Translations under genes and position numbers: made by a program
Notes under the pieces: model-generated
The model's input: only the letters and a program-made list of their open reading frames with translations
Databases searched by the model: none
Told to the model about the DNA's origin: nothing
In this document: piece after piece, positions 35,037 through 48,900 of the stretch
Position numbering within the stretch: the stretch's first letter is position 1
Layout of the letters: every line of letters begins with the position of its first letter
Origin: Owenia fusiformis
Taxonomy: Eukaryota > Annelida > Polychaeta > Sabellida > Oweniidae
Length of the DNA stretch: 64,000 nt
Reading direction: 5' to 3'
NCBI GenBank assembly: GCA_903813345.2
Contig: CAIIXF020000004.1
Span: forward strand, 22,567,985 to 22,631,984

Positions 35037-35259
35037 CTCTGTAGAACAGAATAATGTAACAATAGAAAGGCATTTTTGTTATGCTTTGAATGGAATAAGT
35101 TTTAAGAAAAACGATGCAGTATGAGACTCGCAATCCATGATTTTCAAACATCTGGTCGGTCAAAAATTCAAAATAACGGTCGAAGTTGGTGCCACCTGAT
35201 ACATATAGTATTTGCGCGGCCGAACAAAATGAGTCGACTTTTGGAGAATTCAATATCAC

Positions 35260-35320
35260 GGTCTCCGATACTACCCAACGTAAATCGTTCCGGTCTTGTT
35301 TTTCATAACCATTTGGACTC
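35260..35320. repeat. Inverted repeat partner of 37868-37935
   Basis: TCCGATACTACCCAACGTAA followed by ATCGTTCCGGTCTTGTTTTT is the near-exact reverse complement of 37877-37933. The two copies lie 2.6 kb apart and flank the 135-bp-repeat element. Confidence 0.6.
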
Positions 35321-35916
35321 ATTTCGTAGGAGAATGAGATGAGACATTCATCAGAATGGCTCAAAAAGGTAATACAATTCAATCGTTTAGAAAAAACATA
35401 CACTAATATCTACCTAAAACATTCTTTTTCATACCCACATATCTATTTTGGCGATCGGGCCTTCATAGTTCATATTTATCTAATCGGCATTAAATAACAA
35501 AAATGCCAGAAATATGCTCTAAATCTGCATTAGTGTCATTTAACTATGTTCAAATTTCCATAAATGACCGTAATGTAAAAAGTGGAGTTAACGACGGCGA
35601 ATGGTCCTTATTCTGACACGGACTTGTCTTATAATCCCTAGGTGAACGACTGCGAATTGTACACAACGTGATAAAAAATAACGATTAGGAATTGTCTTGT
35701 AATGGTATTTATACGTTCCGTTGCTTGATTTATTGTCTATGCTTCTGGAAAAATTGCACTTAGTATGATTATGTTGTAGAGGTGTTTTTGTACTAAATAT
35801 TCACACATTTTGTAATTTCAGTTCCCAGAAACAAGTGCCACGAATGTACTTTTAAAAGTGCAGATAAAAATATATTCTTTGAACACTTCAAGAGGGTCCA
35901 TCCCTCAGATTTATTA

Positions 35917-36866
35917 TCCCATCGAACGAAGTTCGGAGGGATATAGGGAACGCCTCCGTCCGTCCGTCCGTCCGCCCGTACGTACGTCCGTCCGGGCAAT
36001 AACTCAAATACCGTTGGCCCGATTTTGTTCATATTTTGTACACATATACCCTATGGGGGTAGAAATTCTGTTCGAAAGCTGATTTTCAAAATGGTCGCTC
36101 ATTTAAAAATGGCGGCCATTTTAGTGCCGATTTTACAGTAATTTAGGTGCAATATGTAAAACTGTAATAGCAATATGTTTTAAATGTGAAAAAATTATAT
36201 AGGACATTGATAAAGCTAGAAATGTAGATATTTAAGAAGCACATGACAGCCATCTTGAAAAATGGCGGCCTTTACTCGTTATTTTACGATTTTTGCTGTA
36301 ACTCGAAAAGTAGTGGAGCGATTTTGTTCATATTTGGTATGTGAATACTATAAGCATGGCACACTGTCTAATGACACTTTTGGTAGAAGGCGGCCATTTT
36401 GAAAAATGGCCGCCATTTTAACGTATTTTACTATAACTGGAAAAGTAGTGGAGCGATTTTGTTCATATTTAGTATGTGAATACTATAAGCATGACACACT
36501 GTCTAATGACACTTTTGGTAGAAGTCGGCCGTTTTGGAAAATGCCCGCCATTTTAACTTATTTTACTATAACTCGAAAAGTAGTGGAGCGATTTTGTTCA
36601 TACTTGGTATGTGAATACTATAAGCATGGCACACTGTCTAAAGACACTTTTGGTAGAAGGTAGCCATTTTTCAAAATGGCCGCCATTTTAACGTATTTTA
36701 CTATAACTCGAAAAATAGTGGAGCGATTTTCTTCATATTTGGTATGTGAGTACTATAGGCATGGCACACTGTCTAATGACACTTTTGGTAGAAGGTGGCC
36801 ATTTTGAAAAATGGCTGTGCTATATACTTTGTTTGTAAATATGCAAGCCATGGCTGTTCGATGGGA
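35917..36866. mobile_element. TCCCATCGAAC-ended element carrying 135-bp tandem repeats
   Basis: The ends TCCCATCGAAC (35917) and GTTCGATGGGA (36866) are inverted. Next to the left end are CGTCCGTCCGTCCGTCCG and GGGCAATAACTCAAATACCG. The latter also occurs at 39-59 of the window, so part of another copy is at the window start. The body holds about four 135-bp units containing AGTAGTGGAGCGATTTTGTT and a palindrome-like GGCCATTTTGAAAAATGGCC. Non-coding. Confidence 0.65.
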
Positions 36867-38040
36867 TTTGCTACGCTTTGGCATTGCTGTTGTCTAGTTC
36901 AGGCTTGACGTCCCTTTTCGTGATAAAGGCATATGGCGTTACAAAACACAGTATTATGGATTCCGGATGTGTGATAAATTAGGCTCAAAGCTGTCATTTG
37001 ATTTTGGCACCTCGATAAAGGAAGAAGAATACGTTGAACCCAGTCCTCTTCAGAAGCACATGCGATTCACAGAGATAACAACGTTAACCCCTGTGAAAAT
37101 ATGATGAAATCGAAGATGTAATAATATTTATTGATTAAAAATAAAAATATAAACTAAGTATATGCAAATTACAGGGAGACCGGAAAGTAAAGATGCAAAT
37201 ACTCTAATTTTAAGAGATTTAGGATTTTCGCAATGAAATTGCTACATATTGTAGAGGAACATTACAACGTGTCTACCAAATCTCATCGCACATAGTCTAA
37301 ACCTGTAATGATTCCCTAATTCAACCTTGACAAGTATCTCTTAATACGTTTAATTAATGATGATCATTTAGATAGTATCACTCAGACAACTTCTTCCACT
37401 GTCCTCATCCACTCTGATGATTTGTTGGAAATCCTATAAAGTTTATGGAGCTGTTCCACACTAAAAAATGGTTCATTGTGTTCTACAAGTCAGAAACGTT
37501 CCAATAATACAAGTCAGAAACGTTCCAATAACAAGTCAACATCATTAACTGGAATATTTAGGTCACGTCCAAATGGTTAAATCTAAAAAATATTCTTTCG
37601 ACAATTGCTACTCATTTACACCATTGGATACAACGCAGGCTGGTGATTATAAGGCAAAATAGGTAAAAACACTGGCAGAATCGCTCGCATCCCGAAATAA
37701 CAATTAAAGACTATAGCAAACGGTTCGTACAAAAAAGGCGTTTGCAGGTGCCTGAAGATAGGGTATAGTATGGTAAGTTATCTAATTGTATTATATTTAC
37801 ATAAAGTCAAGTGAAAGCAATTTCATAACGAAATTTTCAAACCTACCTCTACTCTTTTCCATAAATCAAGTCCAAATGGTTATGAAAAACAAGTCCGGAA
37901 CGATTTACGTTGGGTAGTATCGGAGACCGTGAATATGTTATAAATATATAAATATTTTATATATTCAAAGTTTACCAATAAATAAATATAGTGACATAGA
38001 CACGAATGGCCATGAAAATATATAGTTTATAATGCAAATG
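36867..38040. other. No gene seen
   Basis: AT-rich. Contains a short direct duplication (CAAGTCAGAAACGTTCCAAT near 37487 and 37510) and the inverted-repeat partner at 37868-37935. Confidence 0.4.
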
Positions 38041-38059
38041 AAAACCGTTGACAGCTCTG

Positions 38060-38610
38060 CAAATATATGCTTTCGTCGAGAATACTGAATGTGGGATGTC
38101 ATATAAATTGTAGCACGCCTGACTCTAATGTCATTATGAGGATTATTTCTAATATTGAGAATCCGTTAGAATTAAATAGATAATAAATAGGTATTTATAC
38201 CAAAGCAAATGCAAAACTTTTCAGTTACCTAAATCACTACACTCTTACACTAAGAATTGAAAGTTGGAAAAATATTAAGACGAATAAGGAAAATTGAAAG
38301 AAACGGTTCCACATCTGGAAAATCAGAACTGATGAGAAGGCAAACTTGAAGGCGAAAAACGAATGAGCCGAAAGTTCAATTCGGAATCCTCTTGGAAGCC
38401 AAACATTGGCTGTCTTACAAAGATCATTAAAGGTTTTGTAAAAATCAATCAAATTATTCACTTTTTTATCTATTTTATTTCAACGGATGATAAACTTCTC
38501 AATATTAGAAATAACCCTTATAATGGCATCGTAAGCAAGGTGCGCTACAATTTATATGGCATCCCTCATTCAGTATGTTTAATTGACGAAAACATATATG
38601 TAAATTGTTT
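38060..38610. repeat. Inverted repeat, arms about 110 bp
   Basis: About 38060-38165 (containing GGATGTCATATAAATTGTAG) is the diverged reverse complement of about 38495-38610 (CTACAATTTATATGGCATCC). The middle is non-coding. Confidence 0.55.
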
Positions 38611-38635
38611 TAGTTTGAATAATAAATGTATAAAG

Positions 38636-39005
38636 GATGGGTATCGATATGGTAACTTTTTGAGTACACGTTTCTCTTAAACCAGTCAACCAAAAATTCT
38701 GAAGATTTTACACATTGTCAATTCAATCGTCAACAATATAATTTGAAGTTAATATATGAACTTTTCTCTACATTGTTTTAGAAAACACATCAGACACTTG
38801 TTCTTTTGTTCTTAGTATCATATGTTCGGAATGAAATGAAACATCTACATTGTATCCCAACCTCATTAAAACAAAATGACATAAATACAACGTGTCAATC
38901 AGTCAATATTACATAAAGGACCGTGTTTTTCTAATGTTTTCAATAATTGGTTTAAGATAAAAACATTGTTGAATTCAGTTCACCATATCGATACCAATCC
39001 TTAAT
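38636..39005. mobile_element. Foldback element with GGTATCGATATGGT ends, copy 1
   Basis: GGATGGGTATCGATATGGTAA at 38636 mirrors TTCACCATATCGATACCAAT near 39000. About 110 bp of the right arm (TCAGTCAATATTACATAAAG + GACCGTGTTTTTC) recurs at 59077-59195. Confidence 0.55.
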
Positions 39006-39799
39006 ACGTGAATATTGAAAGAAAGTAATATACGTATATAAAACGTGATGATATAGAGCTATCTATTTACATGCAGCCACCAACAAATTAGCAGTTGGAG
39101 ACGGCACATTTAAATTTCACACCGGAATACCCCGACAACGGTTAAGTCAGATACCGTTGTCACAAATGGCGGACACAACCGTCGCTTCAATTAGATTTTC
39201 ATGAATTGTATGTTTAATAGAGCATCTAGACTAAACATTGTCACAACGATCAAACAAAGTATCTTTCTACTGATCATATTTTCTACCATCGAAATAAAAG
39301 CTTTGATTTTACCGATCAAAATTTGACACGGGAACACGGAGTACTGTATAAATGACAACGGTAGATGTGGTTCAACTGTGCTGTAAAATAGGGATGACAA
39401 CGGTAGTATTTGGTAACGGTAGTTATGACAAAAATAGTTTTCTAATGTTGTGCTTAAATCACAGTTCCACAGCCGGATTACTGTAACTGCAGTTACCTTC
39501 ATTCAAGATGGTTGCCGAGATCCTTTCGTTTTCGAAGTTTTGATCTTTGACTTGCTAATAAAATGTTTTATAATATTTCACGTGAATATTTTCAGGCAAA
39601 TAAAGTCTCAGTTCTGAGTTGAACCTCACAATATCATCATGTCAGAGATCTAGATGTATATTAAAAAGAATAATGTATGGCATTGTTGACATTTCAAATG
39701 GGATCTTCGCGTGTTTAAGTCAGACTTGAAATTCAACCCGCCAACCCATGTGTTTTGGATCATTAAATGCCCCTCTTTCTCCAAAGCATCCATTGGACG

Positions 39800-39978
39800 T
39801 TAAAATTTCGTGAACATCGTTATCATGGTTATGCTTAGTAGTAGTAGTAGTTGAGCGTAGACATTTACGGACATACAGAAAAAGTATGAGGTAGCTAAGT
39901 AAACTAGGTAGCCGAACTGCCACGACCGCCATAATGAGTAAACGCCAAAAACCTGGGACTGGGAGAATGTCCAATGTA
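39800..39978 (-). CDS. UNC-93-like exon 4 duplicate (alternative or decaying)
   Basis: A paralogous copy of the last exon (VHWTFSQSQVFGVYSLWRSW, FGYLVYLATSYFFCMSVNVY) with an acceptor ATACTAG in the correct phase. Relative to exon 4 it has lost a Tyr codon, gained two codons and suffered a 7-bp deletion that shifts the frame, so it stops early at MFTKF. Beyond the stop the old coding sequence is still visible to about 39722 (EILTSNGCFGERGAFNDPKH). It could be used as an alternative end or be a relic. Confidence 0.6.
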
Positions 39979-42900
39979 CTAGTATATATTTCTGCAAAAT
40001 TAAACATAGTGTACAAAACAACGAATGCTTCAACATTTAGTAAATACTATTGTATTTAGTCCAGAAAATAACAATTCTTCAACATTTAGTGACCCCTATT
40101 TAGAAAATAGTAAACAACAATCCTTCGAAATTTAGTAAACACTATTTAAAACAGTAAAAATAACAATTCTTCAACATTTAGTAAACACTATTTATTTGGT
40201 AAACAACAATACTTCGACATTTAGTAAACACTATTTAAAATAGTAAATATAACAATACTTCTTAACATTTAGTAAATACTATTTATATGGTAAACAACAA
40301 TACTTCGACATTTAGTAAACACTATTTAAAAAGTAAACAACATCACTTTAACATTTCGAAAACACTAGAGTAAACGATATCACATCATTAACATTATCTC
40401 AATATACCAGTATAGAGATATAAAGAGTTACAGCAACATTTAAATATTAGCGAAATGAATCAATTACATATTTCATCAATAAAATAATGTCTCATTCCTG
40501 AAATTCTACATGCATGACGTCATACACGTCAACTCATATGTTTTGGATCATCGAATGTACCTCTTTCTCCAAAATATCCCTTGGTTGTTAATATTTCACT
40601 TATAATGAACATTGTTATCATAGTTATACTAAGAAGGAGTTGAATGTAGACCTTTACGGACATACAGAAAAAATGTGTTGTAGCTAGGTAGACTGTGTAG
40701 CCGAAGTACTGCCACGACCGCCATATTGAGTAAACATCCACAACATCGGACTGAGAGAAAGTAACTCCAATGTATGCTACATTAAAGAAAGAAAACAACA
40801 TTCTTTCAACATTCAGTAAACACTATCCAAAATACTTCAACATTGAGTAAACACTATATTGAAAAATAGAAAACAAAAATACTTCAACATTAAGTAAATA
40901 CTATCCAAAATACTTCAACATTTAGTAAACACTATTCAAGAAATATAGACCAAATAGCAGGGGTAATATCGTCGAATACACCCCGCGGGCTAGGCACAAA
41001 CGTTTTCTGTACCCTGAACGACCGAACTGAGTGAGAGGTTCGAAAGCTTTTACGCCTAGCCCTAATGAGCGTATTCGACGATATTACACCTGCGCTGCTC
41101 TGAGGTCTATAATACGATTCGAACGTGAAAACACACCAAAATGTTTCGAATATTCATTATGGTCCGCCATTACTACGGCCCGCCGTTATGACGTCACACT
41201 CAACTTGTATTACCATGGGTATTGTTCGCGAATATACCCCGGGTGAAATGTTGACTTTGTTCACAGTTTATAGAAGGTGTAATACAGTCATGTTCGAATC
41301 ATATATAGAAAACAGCAATACATCAACATTTAGTTAACACTATTTAAAATTCGAACATGACTGTATTCACGCCTTCTATAAACTGAACAAAGTCAACATT
41401 TCACCCGGGGTATATTCGTCAATACTACCCCTGGTAAAAAGAGTAATGTGTGACGTCATAACGGTAGGTCGTAGTAATGGTGGACCATTAAATGAATATT
41501 TAGATTTTAGTGAGTTTTCATGTTCGAATCGTAATCCAGACCTCAAAGCAGGTGTGATATCGACGAATACACCTAGGGCTAGGCACAAAAGCTTTCGAAC
41601 CCCTCACTCTCTTCTATCGTTCGGGGTACAGAAAGCGTTAATGCCTAGCCCTGCGGGGTGTATTCGTCGATATAACACCTGCTCGTCGATCTTTTTTCTT
41701 AAATGGAAAACAACAATACCTCAACATTTAGTAGATACTGTTTAAAATAGTTTGCAACAATATTTCAACATTTCAATCTATAGAAATAAAATGGATGGAT
41801 GAAATGTCACGAAATTATTGGGAATATGAGGATATAATGACAGAGTTATAAAGGAGTTAAGCTAGACGTTTTTGAGAAAATGTACGTGTTTTAAGAGACC
41901 TTATCGCCACATTTCCCCTTTAATCTGGAAAGAATGAGGATTGGCTTTTAGGGTTCCAACTAGATATTTTGCCATATGTGGAGTTCTGTCGTGATTCCAA
42001 AATTCAAAATCAAATAGCCGCCATTTTTTCATGTAAGAATTGGAATTGCGAGTTTTGCCTTAAATCTAAACAAAAAATTCAACACACAGAATACGTGATC
42101 CAGACATCAATTCAAATCTTTTGGATTTGGATATTATGAATTTATAGTCGGTTATAATGTCATGAATGTTAATCAAGGTCAAGGTCGAATATCGAGTTGG
42201 AACCCTCATTGATTTGGAAAGTCGATAATTTGAGGGAGAATCCCCGAACAAATCCCCGTGGGCAACAATGCTAGACGTATTCCTACATGATCTCTTAAAA
42301 CGTGTAACTAACCTTGTATTTGCGAATGCAAATTTCAGCTGTCGACTACCGGATTAGTCTACTATTTTATGACCAACTCATTTAAATATGAATAGTACCT
42401 GCAACCATTCCATTCATATTTAAAATAGTTTGCCATACAAAAGTAGGTTAATCCGGTGGCCAGCAGCCGTCATTTGCATTCGTGAATACAAGCTTCACTG
42501 GCATGTAGCGATTATAGCGGTCCTGTCTTGGCTTATTGAATTGTTACGAAGTTACGTATGCGGTGCGGAAGTTAGAGAGCAAATGACCATCATTTCAATG
42601 TAATAGTTTATGCAGGAAAATTGAGATTAGGCCATTGGAGTATTTGTTTCATGCATTTGTAAAACATTACCCACTCATAGGTCATACTTATCGTTAAACC
42701 AATAACTCAAATATATGCCCTTGTACACCGATCACCTGTTGAAACTAATACAGGCCGATTTCAACAAATGTAAACGGCGATATATTCAAAATCGTATTCA
42801 AGCATGACCACGTCCCAACTTCTTTTGTTTTCTTTACAACTAAGCTATGACTGCAGTCTATTCAGTGTTGCGTATCGAACCTTGTTTATTATAAAAATAG

Positions 42901-45900
42901 TGCAACAACAAGCAGAATTCACACATTTACCTTATACTTATTCTCAACTGAAGACATTGAATTTATCTCTTAGGTTTTACATTATAAATATCTTAACATG
43001 CAGAATACGAAAATAGAGGCTTAGGCCCAACTTTGTATGAATTTTATGAGAATAATCTGATTTTAGAGAAATGAAAAGAAAAATGTCCACACCCTACACA
43101 AAATATTTATGGTTCCCGGGAATACGTATGTGCTGCTTGTATATTAGAATCGTATTCCAGTTACAGAAAGAAGTACATATCATGCTAAACTGTATACAAC
43201 AGTTATGCACTTGGAGGTTTTGGATACAGGGAATATCCCGAGGGATATATAATATATCTTCCCTTGGTCCCTCGGGAAGATATATAGTATATCCCTCGGG
43301 ATATTCCCTGTATCCAAAACCTCCAATTGCATAACCCCTATGTATGTCATGGCTAAAACACCGTATGCTATGGTTAAGTGAAAAGAAGGAGGGAAATTAG
43401 TGCAACAGATTTTGGACAGTCATATTTTGGATTTTGGCCATTTTCTGAGGATTTAAACAATTGCATATGTTAGGCCAATGCATTACCCCCAGGAAAATCA
43501 CTTCTAGAGATGATAAAATAATTTCGACTTTGAGACAGGGTAGATGCAAACAACCCACCCACATGTTTTTTTCTGAAATGTTTTCCTAATTTTCGACCCC
43601 TTCCACCCCTGCTTTTTCAATTTTTCTTGCATCAATATGTTGCATTTTGACACATACGTAGTTAACCACTTTAAAGGAATAAGTGATTCCTTCAGGGGTT
43701 TTAAAGATACCCATTATGGGTGACCAAACTTAGCTGAAAGCAATGGTTTTTCCTATGGGAAAATAACATGGGAAATATTGTTTTACACTTTATCTAAAAG
43801 GAATCATTTATTCCTTTTAAGGGATTATCTGTGTGTCACAATGCTACATATTAATGCAAGAAAAATTAAAAAAGCAGGGATGGAAGGGGTTGAAAATCAG
43901 GAAAACGTTTCAGAAAAAACATGTGGGTGGGTTGTTTGCATCTACCCTGTCTCAAAGTCAAAATTATTTTATCATCTCTAGAAGTGATTTTCTTGGAGCT
44001 AATGCACTCGCCTAACATATGCACCTGTTTAAATCTCCAGGAAATGGCCAAAATCAAACATGACTGTCCAAAATCTGTTGCACTAACTTCCCTCCTCCTC
44101 TGCCAAAAATATCATATTTTACCACTGATTTCAAAAATACCGTTTTTATTTTGACATGTTATCCTATGGATATCATGCTAACTATGGAATAATATAGGAA
44201 TATCCTATGGCGCTGAAAAAATATCACTTATATCCATGAGTGGATATTGATATCTTCGCGAGTGACGTAAAAGAGTGGTTTGTATTTAATGCGAACGCCG
44301 TAAAAACAAGATCCCAAAAAATAAAAATATATAATAAATATATAAACAATCGTTTTGCTGAATTAATAAAAAAATTGAAAAAATCAAAACCATCGAATAT
44401 CACTTTTGAAACCATCGAATATCACTTTTGAAACCATCGAATATCACCTTTCAAAAAGTGATATTCGATGGTTTCAAAAGTGATTTTCGATGATTCGGGA
44501 ATTGTTTGCTAAAATATGATATCTTGATATCCACGTATCAATTATATCTTCACGTGATATTCGATCTATATCCTTGTAACCATGGGATAAATAAGGGTTA
44601 TTTACTGGGAGGTTTTGGATATGGGGTTTTTCCAGAGTGAGATATGCATATCTACCCGAGGGACCGTAGGGACAGAAAGTAGATGTGCATATCTCACGAG
44701 GGATGAACCCAATATCCAACCGACCGTACATAACTGCTTTATCCTATACCAAGTAGAGTTTTCAGTAGTACAAGGTGTAAAAAATAAACAAATCATTCAT
44801 ATGCAAAGTCATTTTATTGCATTTCCACTTTTTTGGAAGCGGCAAGATACGCCCCGAAGCGGGAAGATATGCACCGAAGCGGGAGATATGACGGGAGATA
44901 TGGAGGTTCTTGATATGGAAACCTCAAAATCAGGATACGGGATATATCTTACCAACTTATCTCCCTAAACCCTATCCCTAATCTCCCTAAACTTAAAACC
45001 CTACTTGGCATAGGATAAATCAAGATAATTTCTACTCGCATCTAGTCTATTCCACATGTTTGGGAAAAGTGTACAGGAAAATCTCCATGTTCAATTACTC
45101 AGATGCGAGTAGGTAGTTACCAGTTTCGCCACCAGGTGGCTGATTCGGGGGAAATAACATGGCAGGGTATTACAAAATTCCCTTAAACTTGAATATGCAT
45201 CAGTTTTAGTGGTTCACTTTTGAAATTACCCTTATGTATGTGATAGTTATACAAATTAAAATATGTCCAGTAAAAGAAAATATTATCTGCCCACAAGAAA
45301 CGATATTTCGCTTTTTGTAGTTTTACAACATGGGGTCTATGGGGAATCTCCCCGACCTAGAAATCACATTGTCAAAGAAAATTAAATTTTCAAAGTTGAT
45401 AAACTATTTTCAAAACCACATTTTTAGATGAAATTTTATATGTAGATTCCAAATATGACACCAGTTTGACAGAATTGTGAATTTTTAATGACGTAAATCA
45501 AGATTATTTCTACTCGCATCTAGGATATTGATGTATGATCAATATATACGAATCGAATGTATTATCGTGTGCATTACAATATCCACATTGAAACATTTTT
45601 GGCCTGCAATGGACGTATAATGAATTAGAATATGAGGCCGTGTTATCATTCTAATGTAAAGTCATGGTATTGGGTTGCAAGTTAATATCAGATTCAATGC
45701 AAATCAATCATCTAATATCAGATGCGCGATCAGTCCAATAATCTAATTTCAGGTCATCAGTTCGATATCTAGCACTTGTTCTAACGTCACGGTATTACTA
45801 GGCTATCATATTATAAATACACACACATATAAAACAATCAAACTGGTACACGATATAAGCACGACTGCTCTTTCAATTGAGTATAAATGTTGATAAACTT

Positions 45901-48900
45901 ACCCGGAAGCCAAGACATACACGTTTAGACGATGCTATTTTCAGTTCAGTGTAAGAGTAAATGCCCGGATATCGAGGCTTTTTCGTGTAAAGTTTTAACC
46001 AAGCATCTAAAATCGGGTTATATTGCGTGTAGAATTTATCGATATCAGGGCCGCTACATGCCAGTGAAGCTTAATCTCTCATATATTTTGTTCATAAAAG
46101 TATACTCACCGCTTGTCTGAGTTTCCCATATTGCATCAGTAAATCCCCACATAATTGGCACGAAATATAAGAACCATATTTGACTTGGGTTGAAAACAAC
46201 TAGCGAAGTCCATATGCTCAAATTTATAACAAAAGCACCTAAGAACATAATGTACCTAAAACATACGAACAATTGTCTTAACAATTTTCATGGTTTAGTC
46301 AACTGACTCGGCTCTGTGTAGTAGGAACGGAACTAAAGGACAAGTCTCGATTTGGAGAACAGTCTCGTGGGCTAATAATTTTTTTAATTTTTTTATTTTT
46401 ATTTTTTATTTTTATCTGGTAAACATTTGAAATGTATACATACCGTGAAATATACTTCTCAACCATTCCCACGAGGAGAGATCCAGAAGTATCAGCTACA
46501 CCAAAAAATATCATCCCTCTTCCTATTATATCAACACCTGCATTGCACGTCATAAACGACTGAAATGTAAAAAATCGGAATTTTGATTTTTTTCCTGCCA
46601 TGTTATTTCCCCCGAATCAGCCACCTGGTGGCGAAACTGGTAACTACCTACACGCATCTGAGTAACTGATCACTCGACCAATACGTTACGCCTCTTGCGT
46701 ATCTCTAGCGCTCCACACATTTCGGTAACTTTACATACGAGCACATTGCATTCAGTCAGTCAACAGTCAACATTTTCGTTTTCATTATTCTTAAGTTACA
46801 ATACCATCATTTATACGTTTTTTACTGTATTACAATTTTTTACCTACCCACCATCACCCATTTTTTCTCTTTTTTTTAATTTTAGATCATGTAATTCATG
46901 CCTGCCTTAAAAGGGTGCACGAATTCATGTTAACATAGGCCTGCCCCAAAAAGGGTGCCTTCTTGTTGCCTCCACTTGCCTTTCTGAAACACTGCATGTT
47001 ACAAACTTCACATGCCTGCCTGAAACACTGGTGCATGTTACAAACTTCAAATGCCAGCCTGAAACAATGGTGCATGTTACAAACTTCACATGCCTGCCTG
47101 AAACACTGGTGCATGTTACAAACGTCACATGCCTGCCTGAAACACTGGTGCATGTTACAAACTTCACATGCCTGCCTGAAACACTGGTGCATGTTACAAA
47201 CTTCACATGCCTGCCTGAAACACTGGTGCATGTTACAAACTTCACATGTCTGCCTGAAACACTGGTGCATGTTACAAACTTCACATGCCTGCCTGAAACA
47301 CTGGTGTATGTTACAAACTTCACATGCCTGCCTGAAACACTGGTGCATGTAACAAACTTCACATGCCTGCCTGAAACACTGGTGCATGTTACAAACTTCA
47401 CATGCCTGCCTGAAACACTGGTGCATGTTACAAACTTCACATGCCTGCCTGAAACACAGGTGCATGTTACAAACTTCACATGCCTGCCTGAAACACTGGT
47501 GCATGTTACAAACTTTACATGCCTGCCTGAAACACTGGTGCATGTTACAAACTTCACATGCCTGCCTGAAACACAGGTGCATGTTACAAACTTCACATGT
47601 CTGCCTGAAACACTGGTGCATGTTACAAACTTCAAATGCCTGCCTGAAACACTGGTGCATGTTACAAGCTTCATATGCCTGCCTGAAACACTGGTGCATG
47701 TTACAAACTTCACATGCCAGCCTGAAACACTGGTGCATGTTACAAACTTCACATGCCTGTCTGAAACACTGGTGCATGATATAAACTTCACATGCCTGCC
47801 TGAAACACTGGTGCATGTAACAAACTTCACATGCCTGCCTGAAACACTGGTGGATGTTACAAACTTCACATGCCTGCCTGAAACACTGGTGCATGTTACA
47901 AACTTAACATGCCTGCTTGAAACACTGGTGCATTTTACAAACTTCACATGCCTGCTTGAAACACTGGTGCATGTTACAAACTTCACATGCCTGCCTGAAA
48001 CACAGGTGCATGTTACAAACTTCACATGTCTGCCTGAAACACTGGTGCATGTTACAAACTTCAAATGCCTGCCTGAAACACTGGTGCATGTTACAAGCTT
48101 CATATGCCTGCCTGAAACACTGGTGCATGTTACAAACTTCACATGCCAGCCTGAAACACTGGTGCATGTTACAAACTTCACATGCCTGTCTGAAACACTG
48201 GTGCATGATATAAACTTCACATGCCTGCCTGAAACACTGGTGCATGTAACAAACTTCACATGCCTGCCTGAAACACTGGTGCATGTTACAAACTTAACAT
48301 GCCTGCCTGAAAAACTAGTGCATGTTATAAACTTAACATGCCTGCCTGAAACACTGGTGCATGTTACAAACTTCACATGCCTGCCTGAATGGTGATGACC
48401 ATTCTAATTATTCTGCCATCTAACCAACCGCACACGCCTTGTTTTGTTATTATATTGAGAGAGGGATCGTTGACATTAACACACATTTCATAACTGTATG
48501 CCTCAGAAAAAGATGTATGTAACCAGTATCATAGATAATAGATGACAGATAGTTATACAGGGTGCCCCAGAACTCATGAGAATTTTTTGAGGGAGATACA
48601 AACTTGTATAAGGCATGGGTGATTTTACTCCAAATTTGGTACACTTATTCAACACACTTTTGGGAATAACTGACATGAATTTCAGGCACATATCTTTTAT
48701 ATTTCCGAATTTATTGACATTTGAATTCTACATTGCCACAAACCCAGGAGTTTACGGGAAAATATAACAGTTTATGTCAAATGTTCTGGGACACCCTGTA
48801 GTTAATTGTTAATAAGTATAAATTGTACATACATTTTCTTTTAAATATCACGGGATACCATGTATGTATTTAATGTAATATGTTTGGCTGTGTCAATAAA

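Noticed and set aside
46896-48395. Frames of 332, 483 and 454 codons, Cys/His-rich, looking like zinc-finger repeats
   Set aside because: They are overlapping frames on both strands of a 39-bp minisatellite. Cys and His spacing is a product of the repeat, and no linker or finger consensus fits.
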